This document shows positions 25,104 to 35,600 of a stretch of DNA of 64,000 nt, piece by piece. The DNA is from Liriodendron chinense (Eukaryota; Streptophyta; Magnoliopsida; Magnoliales; Magnoliaceae). The notes under the pieces were generated by a model. It did no database searches and had not been told where the DNA came from. It worked only from the letters and a program-made list of their open reading frames with translations. Positions within the stretch are counted from its first letter, which is position 1. Each line of letters opens with the position of its first letter. The DNA lies in the NCBI GenBank assembly GCA_003013855.2, contig PVNU02003892.1:2728001-2792000 (forward strand), given 5' to 3'. The translations under genes and the position numbers were made by a program.

Positions 25104-25663
25104 AGTCAAGGCCACCCCATGTTGGTTGAGGCCGGCCGGCGGCCGCACCAAATCCATTCTCACAGTTTTAAGTGCGTCTATGGGAAGCACCTGTAATCTA
25201 AAGTTACTCTTGATTAAAACTATTATGCCATAAGGATTATCAAGGATGAATGAGCTGCTAAGAGTTGTTAGACTGTACGATTTTACCACCTTCATTTCAC
25301 TACTTTTGTTACACGGCTTCCCTGGCCTAGCCTAATCCTGGGTCAGGGCCAAGCCCATATTAACCTGCCTGGCTATAGAGTGGGCTAGGACTACAAGGCA
25401 TTGACTGGCTTAAGGCCATGGCTGAGGCTAGGGTCAACCACTGCCTGCCTTAACCTGGCCATCCGTAGGGCTGGCGGTGGATACTTGGACCCATGGATAT
25501 CACATTAACTGATGGGTACGGTAGGTTGTATGGGGCCAGGTGACTCCCAACTGTTTCAAAGGCTATGATAAGGACGGATCCCATCCTATGCACTGACTGG
25601 GCGGCCAAGCCTAAAGATGGATCAAGGGAGTAATTTGATACTCGTGCTGCATTTGACTCGTAC
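25104..25663. other. Intergenic sequence, no feature identified
   Basis: It contains a CpG-rich point (ggccggccggcggccgc, 25131-25146) and ggccta/taggcc-rich sequence at 25320-25450. Nothing coding is seen. Confidence 0.4.
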
Positions 25664-26300
25664 TGTTGGCGGAGTCTTCAAAGTTGCTGCTGAAATAGGG
25701 TGTCACGATTGGTCTGCTGAACTGGCTGATCGGTCTAATTTTTTTTGGGTAAGTTGTGAAGTCTCTGGATAGGTCCAGACTGGTCACCGACTGGTCTAAT
25801 GGGTGCTCCAACTAATCAACTGACCGGTCGAATATTGAGGCTAAATGGGTAGTTTATGAAGCAAGCTCTCTAGACTGTTTTTCCTCTTTCCTGATCGATC
25901 AGCGATGGGCTCTGACTAATCGACAGTATTGACGGTGATTTGCACGGCTATGCGGTTTTGTGTAATATTTTTCTATTTCTGATTAGGAGTATATAAACGA
26001 CTCCTAATCGTGTTTAGAGGGATCCTAAGACTACCAATGTGTCATAATTTGAAATTGGGGTTTGAGGAGAGGATTGTGAGGGAGAGAAGCTTATTCATCC
26101 CTTGGGCTTTTGCTTTGTGGGTAGATATCAATCTTCTGATATTAATAGTGCAAGTGTCGCTTTTTGTAGTGGGTTTTTTTTGCAAGGGTTTTTTCATGTA
26201 AGATTCGAATTGTCTTTATGTGCTTGTGTGCTTGTGTGATTGATTGTCATGTGGTGATCGTTTAAATCATCTCAGTGCCTCTACTGACCAATTCCCAACA
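25664..26300 (+). mobile_element. Solo LTR, Copia-like, 637 bp
   Basis: It begins TGTTGGCGGAG and ends CCCAACA (inverted TGTTGG/CCAACA ends). It has a TATA box (gtatataaac, about 25989) at a promoter-like position. Flanks are cgtac on the left and catac on the right, a 5-bp duplication with one mismatch. The order of phrases matches, in reverse orientation, the older LTR at 37352-37938. No internal domain is attached. Confidence 0.62.
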
Positions 26301-26775
26301 CATACATAGACCTTAGAAATGTCACACAAGATATAATAGTTATTTACATATATATGTTATAAGTAGAAACCAAAATAAACTACTTGTGACATAAGTGTGT
26401 CAAGTCTACAATTCCTAAGTTCTTGCATATCAGCAAACACACCGTTCCAGTAATCAAACAACTCTCTTCATTATCTCGTCCACGCCTGCACTTCGAACTC
26501 GAACTCTCTGTCAAGTGTCATCTTCTTACGGAGTGCCCATATCTTCATGCCTGCGAGATCCACCCAACGAGCGGTCAAATCTGACTTTTTGGGACACTTT
26601 GGTTTCCTACAGCACTTGTTGGAGGAAGCAAGTGCAACAAAAAGCTATGCAGGGCCACTACTTCCATTAGTTCTGCCACTGTGAGCCTGAAACAGGTAGA
26701 TCCAAAACTCAAACGAGCCATGCAGCCCAAACCACAAAAAAGCAATGAACAGTGGGAATGGTAACACCCACCACT

Positions 26776-27232
26776 GGGCCTGTTTGGTAGGTGGGCTTAA
26801 GTGGAATTAGATGGGATGGAATTGCATTGGTTGTGCACATTCTACATAGGATTTGGAGGGGAGGGGAGGGGATGGGTTGAGATCAGGAAGGATGGAATTG
26901 TATTTGGTCTAGCGAGACATTTCTGGTGGAAATCCACCACATCTGTGAGCCTCACATTGATGCATATGTTTTATCGATTTTGTCAGTCCATATCCACCTT
27001 TACATGCAACATTTAAGTTGCATGCGAGTGCAAGTAGCTAACTTCAGTTATGAATCAAATATAGGTTTACCTAAATACAATATCTAAAAAAATAAAAAAA
27101 TCTGATGACAAACGTGGGGATTAAATGGTCCAAATACCATAATATTACTAGATATGTCATTGCACAATAATAGTGCTAATGACATCTAATGCAATTCCAT
27201 CCCATTTAATCCTACAGACCAAACGGGCCTCA
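26776..27232. mobile_element. MITE with long terminal inverted repeats (about 55 bp)
   Basis: The start gggcctgtttggtaggtggg and the later gatgggatggaattgcatt are matched, inverted, by the end (aatgcaattccatcccattt, then agaccaaacgggcc). No target duplication was evident, so the superfamily is open. Confidence 0.75.
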
Positions 27233-27559
27233 AAACTTTTATGGGTCCACCCAGATGCTTATATGTCATCTAACCCTTCATAAGGTGACTAAATTGGAAA
27301 CAAAAGAAAAGCCAAATATAAGCGACATCTGAAAGTTCCATGAGCCTAAACAAGATTCAAAGGCACGTATCTGTGCCTCCAATACCTTGTGGTGTGGCTT
27401 ACTTTAACTTTTGGGTTATCCTCATTTTAGTCAACACATCTTCACACGAGCTGGCACAAATGATGAGCAGAGTGGATGTTCCCAAGACATGTGGATTGTG
27501 TGCAACCTGACCATACGAACTGTTGGGAGCTAGGTGACGCCCACATGTTTGTGAGAAAT

Positions 27560-28034
27560 CCGTCCTGTCCATTCCTTTTGTCACTTTATTCTAGGACATA
27601 GCTTGAAAATGAGATGAATCTAGAAGTTGGGTGGGCTACATGACAGTAAAAAGCAGGGAGGGAATTGGTTATAGCTTAAACTTTTTTCTGGGTCCACCTT
27701 GATGTTTATATGTCATTCAAACGGTTTATAAGGTCATTCTCTGGGGTGAACTAAAAACGTAAAAATATTGGCTGGCCCACAATGGTAGGAATTCAATCCT
27801 ATTTCATATCATATGAGCACTTCCCATTGGGATGAACTGAAAAGGTTTGGTCTGATACAAAACTTCTATCACCCTGAGAATGCTTCAATGGTAAGAGATC
27901 GATTTCCATTGTTTATTATTGCGTGGCCCACTTAAGTTTCGGATTTGCCTCATTTCTGGTTTTAAATACTAACATGAACTGGCAAAACGGATGAATGGGG
28001 TGGATTTCTCACAGACAACATGTTGTGGGCCCCA
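27560..28034. repeat. Fold-back repeat, copy 7 (enlarged/composite)
   Basis: The arms carry ttctaggacatagcttg and the inverted ctggcaaaacggatgaatgg, closing gttgtgggccccacc. The centre is longer than usual and repeats part of an arm. Confidence 0.6.
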
Positions 28035-28156
28035 CCTAGTTTCTGACTGCAGTAGCTTCGTTGGGGTCGCGCGACAGCCGCGTCCACCGTACGCGAAATC
28101 GGATTGCATACTGAGTTACTTAAGTAGTACGTTTTATCGCACTAAGTAAACTTTGT

Positions 28157-28494
28157 TGGCCTACCGTGAATGTATGTGGTTAATCCATGCAGTAAATCCG
28201 TTTTTCCCACTTATTTTTGGGTTTGAAATGGCACCCACAGTGATGTTTATTTAAAATCCAATCTTTTAATAAAATCACACAGAAATGGATGAAGGAAAAA
28301 CACAAATATCAGCTTATCCAAAACTTCTGTGCTCCTAAGAATTTTTCAATGGTAGAAATTTAATTCACATTGTTTCTTATAATGTGGTCCACTTGAACTT
28401 TGGATATGCTTTATTTTTAGGCTCAAGCCCTAAATTTATCTGATAAAATGGATGTACAGAGTGGATAAAATATATAAATAATAGTGGCCACACA
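28157..28494. repeat. Fold-back repeat, copy 8 (left arm truncated)
   Basis: The inner phrase gtgatgtttatttaaaatcc and the right arm (ggtccacttgaactttggat, gtacagagtggataaaata) are kept. Most of the left arm between tttttgggtttgaa and gcacccacagtg is missing. Confidence 0.6.
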
Positions 28495-29560
28495 GAGTTT
28501 ACTCAGTAGTACGCAATCTGCTTCCATGCTACGCATGCATCCCGGTGGGTCCCACAGATCAGTTATTTGCACGTGCTGCAACGACTTTGCTAGGAACTTC
28601 GCGTCCTTACTGGACGATTCTTGGGTGCTCTGAGTTGTGTCAGCTTGCCTTGGAAGTCGGACCGGAATCCTCTGCCGCACCCAAGTTCTGGGGTCACCAT
28701 GTTGTCGGTGTTAGATCCAATCCGTCCATCAGGTGCGCTCTTCGACGTTGGCTTTGCAGCTAAAAATCAGCCAGATACACAACTCAAGTGAGCCAGAATA
28801 CTGGTAAGAATGACGATGGAACTTCAACCGTAGATTTGTGTGTGCAGTCACATGGTATGTATCTCTAATCAAAACCGTTCATCAGGTGTGGCCCATAAGA
28901 TTATCATTTGTATATACGGTGAAAATAAGGATTCTCAGATGATGTACGGAATGGATTTTACATCGACAATACGGTGGGCCCCACAGATCTTGGGTGTTCT
29001 ATGCGCTGCGTAAAACGGGAGATTTAGACGATTCCTGTCCTCGGAAGTCGGAATATGGTCCGGGTGCGCTGTTTGGGCGAGAGGTTTTCTCCAATGCATG
29101 CGATGTATTGGAATAGGACATATCGGCAATTTAACCTTTGAATGTGGGCCATCTTTCAACGATCTAAACTGTTCATATGAATTTTCTCACTTTGATTACT
29201 GTAAACCTTTGACAATTTGGTTATTTTGCTTTTAATATAAACGGTCATTGTAATATTTGTACAGTCGAAGGGTAGAAATATTTAATACCAGAGTTTCTTT
29301 TTTCGGCGTAGCCTGTCTGAGGGACCCTATCAAATAAACGGTTTCTGTCATTGAAAAAGGCCCAAATCAACGGCAAACGATTGGGATGTATTCCAGCAAA
29401 ACTCTTCCGGCGGACGGTCACAATCTCATGCCTCTAGTAATGGCTATCCTTCTCCATCCCCATTGATATTCAGTATATGGCCCATCTACGTGGTGTACTG
29501 CAATATCAACGGTACGGATCACCGCACGCGACGGACACAACACAAAACTTTTAGCACTCA
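28495..29560. other. Upstream region of the RING zinc-finger gene with fold-back fragments
   Basis: It contains isolated ends of the fold-back family (cggtgggtcccacag at about 28542 and ggtgggccccacag at about 28973). No gene is recognised. The proximal part (29300-29560) should hold promoter sequence for the gene starting at 29687. Confidence 0.4.
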
Positions 29561-29567
29561 CGCGCGC

Positions 29568-29578
29568 AGTATATATAT
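29568..29578 (+). promoter_or_regulatory. TATA box of the MIEL1/RZFP34-like gene
   Basis: The phrase agtatatatattg lies about 110 bp upstream of the ATG at 29687. It is followed by a CT-rich stretch suited to a plant leader. Confidence 0.55.
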
Positions 29579-29686
29579 TGATTCGCTCTGCACGTCTCTT
29601 TATAGCTTCTTGCTTATTTTACTTCCCTCCATTGCAGTTTATCTGCTTCTCCCTCGGTTGTATTTTCGCTTCGGATACATCAATCA

Positions 29687-32600
29687 ATGGAAGGTTCTTC
29701 TTCCAATCAGCGTTCGGATTTCGGGAAAATGGGATATGGGTATTCTCTCAAATTTCAACAAAAAAAAAATCAATATTTTCTTTATTTTCTTTTCTTGTTT
29801 CTTTTCTAAAATTTAAATGATTTTGATTGCTTGATGGATCTGATTCTGTATTTCTTTTGGGCTTTTGGGGATTTGGGTTTTCCTTAGATGCAAGCATTAC
29901 AGAAGAAGATGTAAGATTCGAGCTCCATGCTGCAACGAAGGTCTTCCCCTGCCGCCACTGTCACAACGAAGCAATGGTACTAAAACAGCAGTTTCTGTCC
30001 CTTTTTTCGTTTTCTTTTCTTTCATTGAATTGTATTTTTGGGCTTTTTCTTATATGGATATCGATGGGTTTCTTCATTTGATGCATTTAGAACATGATAT
30101 GCAATCCCCACGATCCGCATGAGCTTTGCCGGCATGACGTTCGCCAAGTGAGTTGAATTTCACACACTCCCTCTATAGATTTTATTTTATTTTTATTAGA
30201 TGTGGGTCAATGAGTATTGGGTTTGATGTTGCAGGTGATTTGCTCAGTTTGTGACACAGAACAGGCGGTGGGTGTCGGTGGATTTGTTCTGTTTTTCTCT
30301 GTTCTGTTCTTCTTGATCATGATCTTGAATATTTTATTTTTATTTCTTTCTTTCTATACACATAGGTTGCACGTGTATGCGCGAACTGCGGCGTTAATAT
30401 GGGAGAATACTTCTGTGAAGTTTGCAAATTCTACGATGATGATGTAAGACAGTTTATGTTCTAGTTATTTTTTTTACTCTTTTTATTCTTTACTCTTAGG
30501 TAGAAAAATAAGATTTGAATTGTTGGGTCTGTAGTAATAACTGATGTTTGATCTTGCTATAGACTGGCAAAGGACATTTTCATTGCGATGAGTGTGGAAT
30601 ATGCAGGTTAGCACTCTATAACTAGAGTTCTGTGTTTTGGTTTATTGCGTGATTTAGACGCGTTTGGATGCATTACTCAGTTGAATTCCAATAGTCTGGA
30701 TGCAATACTTACGTTTCTGTTATCTTTCCCAAAAAAAAAAAAAATCACTTACACTTGTTGGTACTCATATTGAAGGACCATAAACCAGATTGCAATTACA
30801 TTACTTTCAAGTTGGGCTTGGAAGGCATGTAAGTGAAATTTGAAGATTACTTCCTCATTTTGGATACTGAGGAAGGTAATTTAGATTGGATTGTTTCCTC
30901 TCTATTAAATTGATTACTGCAATCCAATTCAACTATGTATCAAAACACATTTTTATGTTTGTGATTTGAAGTGTTGAAGTTCTAAACTGATCTGAGTTTT
31001 TGAAAACAATCAGAGTTGGAGGCCGGGAGAACTTCTTTCACTGCCAGAAGTGTGGTATGTTGTCTTTAGAATTCCTTTCATTTGTTAATTTGAACATGCA
31101 CCTCTCTGCAATAGTTAGATGTCAATAGAAATGTAGAATTTCAATGGATTCTTCTATCTTCAAATTCTCTTTAGACATTGAATGTTTTGTGGTTAGGTTG
31201 AAAAGAGTAAATGATGGCACACGTCTTCCATTCTCTTAGATACTCTTCAAACCATTTCTTAAAACCCAAATAATTGAGTCTACATGAAATTCATCTGAGC
31301 TAAGTGCTTTACTATTATAACATTGTGTAGTTGATTTTTGGTGACTTGAGTAGATCAAGTTAACTGATTCTTGACTAAATTGAGTTTTGTCGAGTCTTTC
31401 TGAAATGTGATCAAGTCTTGATTGAATCAAGCCTTTCAAAAGAATAAAAAGGAAGTCTCGATTGAATTGAGTTTTTGTCAGGTGCTGGGCAAAATGTAAT
31501 TAATCAAGCTTTCTTGAGTTCTTGAACTAGGTGTTTGATTTGGGTGCGAATTTGATCGTGGCAATCTTTGTGAGATCTCATTCTGATCATTTCGTAGATC
31601 AAGGCAGAGGTATATCTCATATATACGTGCATCTCAATATGCATTACTCCTATCGTGCAAACTCGCACAATGGTCTATGCTATGCGAGCAGCGGACTATG
31701 CTTTTAATAAACGAATGTTGGCCACCCCTCATCATGAAGGACAATCTAAATATTTATATGCATACATTATCATAAAACAATCACATCCGTACATACAAAC
31801 TCGAACTTTGGTAAATCTCTATATAATCCAATGAATTAATATGTACATGTGTCAATAACAGTATGATGGGTCGCATAAATTCTAATACGAACTGGCCTAG
31901 CTTGCCCCACCACTTGCATAAACCTTTCTTTCCTACATGGAAAAAACCGGCCTGCAGCGGAAGCAAACCAAACAACACAGCGGAAAATAGAATTGTTGAC
32001 GTCAGATTTTGGTAACAGGTCCCTCCCAAGTTTATGCTTTTCTCGAAGTGAGCTCCCCTCCAAACCTGAAAGCCAAAGAAGAAAACTAAGGGTGGCCGGC
32101 GCTTGGCCTTTGGCCCTCCGAAGCTTAAGTCAGAGGTGACTTGTTAGTAAGATGAAGTGTGAAACGTAGGCTTAGAGATTGTGTACCTTTATCATCTGTG
32201 GGGTCATCTATTTATGCAGATCCTGGTGATCCAGTCTGTTACGCAAGCCGTTAAGATCACTGCTGATTTCAGGGGATAAGGCACTTATCCTGTTAATCCT
32301 TAGATAAGGGGATAGCCTAACCACTCTAGACGTCTAGCTGATTATGTCTCTTGATGGAGATCTCCCATGGTTCGGAGCTACAAACAGAAACAAGCTAAAA
32401 TCGGCCTATATAGGCTGCTGGTACTATGAGACGAGGGACGTCCTTGCCAGAGACCAGAGATCAGGGTTGCTGACATGACGGGAGCTGCTCACATGTTCGG
32501 GAGCTGCTCTCATGTCGGGAGCTGCTCACATGTTCGGGAGCTGACCACGAGCCGAGTTGCTCGCATGTTGAGATGCGACCCCTTTCAACGACCACGAGCC

Positions 32601-35600
32601 GAGCTGCTCACATGTTCGGGAGCTGACCACAAGCCGAGCTGCTCGCATGTTGAGATGCGACCCCTTTCAACGACCACGAGCCGAGCTGCTCACATGTTCG
32701 GGAGCTGCTCACATGTCGGGAGCTGCTCACATGTTCGGGAGCTGCTCACATATTGAGAGCTGCTCACATGTTTGGGAGCTGCTTACATGTCAGGAGCTGC
32801 TCACATGTTTGGGAGCTGCTTACATGTCGGGAGCTGCTCACATGTTCGGGAGCTGCTCACATGTTCGGAGCCTCTCCTGGCGGGGGTGTATAGGCGGTCG
32901 CAGGTTTGAGTGAAATACAAGACGTGAGCAGGAAGGCTCGCTAGTCAGATGGTTTGGTCGTGACTTTATGGAGAGACGCTCGCTGGTCACATATCTTTTA
33001 TACTTCTTCGACGACCAACTTTATTCTACAACAGATGCCCCCCTAGTCCTTAGTGTTGAGGAGCTACGCAAAGGACTTGTATGTATATGTAACCGCCTAT
33101 TTTCGAAGGAGAAGCCGTACATGATTGAGCATGCATTTATGAGTGCCAGCTTTCTGCATAGAGATAGGCTGGCCTATCAATTGAGTTTTTAGCCCTGCGG
33201 TGAGCAGAGGACTTAGTCAATTCATGCTAGAATGTTTTACTCAACTCATGAAAATGAGTTGGGCTCAATTAGGGAGGTCTTGACGACCATGTCCGCATAG
33301 AGATAGGCTGGCCTATCAATTGAGTCTTTGGTTCTGCTGTGAGCAGAAGACTTAGTCAAGAGAATGTTTTTATTCTCTTCAAGGCTATTCAGGTCCAAAA
33401 AATGGAGTAGCGACCAAGTTATAGATTCTGTAGCTGAACAGCTGGAATGAAAGAGATCGTCTTTATTTAGGAATGGTCCAATATTCACATGCTTTATGAA
33501 AAATATCGGATTAAATGTTCCACGTGCCAAGGGTGACATAAGGGTCTTCCTTGCATGTCTTCTAGATAATATGTACCTGGTCGAGCAATCTCGATGACTC
33601 GATACGGGCCTTTTTAGTTAAGATCCAACGACCGAGTGGCTGTTCCGATGTTTTGCCTGAGCACCAAGTTGCCGAGTTAAAAAACCCTGAATTTGACCTT
33701 TAAATTATGATAACAGGCTATGTTGTTGATAAGCCGCTACTCAAAGACGAGATATGTCCATTTTCTCTTCTAGGAGATCGAGGTGAAGTAATCGACTGCC
33801 ATGTCCTTTTCCCATAGGTAGTGGTCTGATTATATTGATTCTCCATTGAGCGAAACGCCAAGGGCCGTCCATCAGCGTCATTTACTCAGACGATAAATGA
33901 GGGACTGGAGAATATCGCTGACATTTGTCACATTTTTTTGAGAATTCGATAGCATCCGCCTTCATAGTGGGCCAATAGTATCATTGCCTCATTGCTTTGT
34001 ATGCTAGAGACTGTCCTTTGGGATGATTGCCGCATGCCCCCTGATGTATTTCATCTGGCAGCACGATAGTGAATTTGTCGAGCTGATTTTTTATCATCTT
34101 GGAGTCGTCCGCTTTGGAGGTAAAGGATGATAGGGTCCATCCAACATGAAGATAAAAGCAATGTGCGACCTGCTCTGGAGCAACTTGATCGATGCTCGGG
34201 GTAGATAGATGCTCGATAAGAACAGCTCGCGTCAGATCGGACTCAGGTGCAGAAGATAATTTTGCCAAAGAATCTGCTAGCTTGTTCTCCTCTCGAGGAA
34301 TATAACTTATTTTATATTTGTTCAATTTGAGCGAGCAAGATGAGTACCTGAGATTTGTACGAAGCCATCCGCTCCTCCTTTGCCTCGAATTCGTTGAGCA
34401 CTTGATATACAATGAGCTGAGAGTCGTTATGAATGAGTAGGTTCCTTATTGTGAGTATATTTGCTAATTCGAGGCCGACAATTAAGGCTTCATATTCCTT
34501 TTCGTTGAGGCATGAGAGCTTTAATGCTACAATGATGGAATCCTTATGAGGGAAATGGACTCCTTTAGCATCTTCGTGAGAGAGAGAGATTGGATGATGG
34601 CTCCAAACTTAACGTGCTGGATGATTTCTCCACCCAATAAATATGCTAAGGCTTCTGGCATGCCTTTCGAGTATATGCTTTTCTTGAGGCTTGTGAATCT
34701 CCTCCACAAGCCGGACCACTTGCAATAGTCTAAATTTTGCCCGCAGGTTTGGCATCTTCTTGTGAAGGACAACGTTGCGGTAACTTCTTCCTTCGCGCTT
34801 GATGTTCACGATGCGTTGGGGGATCGGATCATTTGGGCGAACGATCTTACCGTGCGACAGTCTCAGAGGTGTCCCTTTCGGATGAGGGCTTCAATCTGGT
34901 CTTTAAAAGATATACAATCTTGGGTGTTATGCCCATGATCTTTATGGAAGTAACAAAACTTTCTTTTGTCTCTTTTTTCGGAATTTGATTTGATCATCGG
35001 AGGCCATTTAACATACAACTTATGTTTGATCTCCATCAGTACACTTTTCTGGTGACTGATTGAGAGGTGTATAATTGCAATATTTTCCGGGATAAGACTT
35101 CTCTGGAGAGCGGTCTCGTCGATCACGCCGACACTTTCTGTCTGTTGGAGAAATTTCTTCAAACTTTCGCTTCTTTCCCTGAATCTCATGACGAGTCAAG
35201 GCTACTTCTTCAGCATTAATATATTTTTGAACTTTGGCTTGGAACTCGGTCATTGTTTTAGGAGGATTTTTATCTAAGGCGAATAGAAATTTTTCGCTTG
35301 TAATGCCTGCTATAAGGGCAGTGAGACCCTTATCTTCAGTATAACCTTCGGTTTGAACTGCTTCTGCCATAAATCGGAATGTGAATTCTTTAATTGTCTC
35401 TTCATGCTGCTGCTTCAAATCTAATGGATGAGATGCATGTTTTTTTGTACGAATGCTTCCCATGAACTGAGAAAGGAAAAGATCCGATAATTGAGAGAAA
35501 GTCTCTATAGACCGAAGTTTCAAACCGCGAAACCAAGTACGCGCTGCATCCTTTAGAGTTAAAGAAAAGGCCCTGCACATAATTTCCGAGCTATATCCTT

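Noticed and set aside
29463..30122. Overlapping open frames around the first exons of the RING gene, each reading on into introns
   Set aside because: They arise from reading through introns. The real exons are fixed by GT-AG junctions and zinc-finger similarity.
32475..32913. Plus-strand open frames with repeated Cys-Ser-His words, resembling a repeat protein
   Set aside because: They are translations of the tandem array in the Gypsy LTR. The same array lies in the other LTR at 36853-37185, so it is not a gene.
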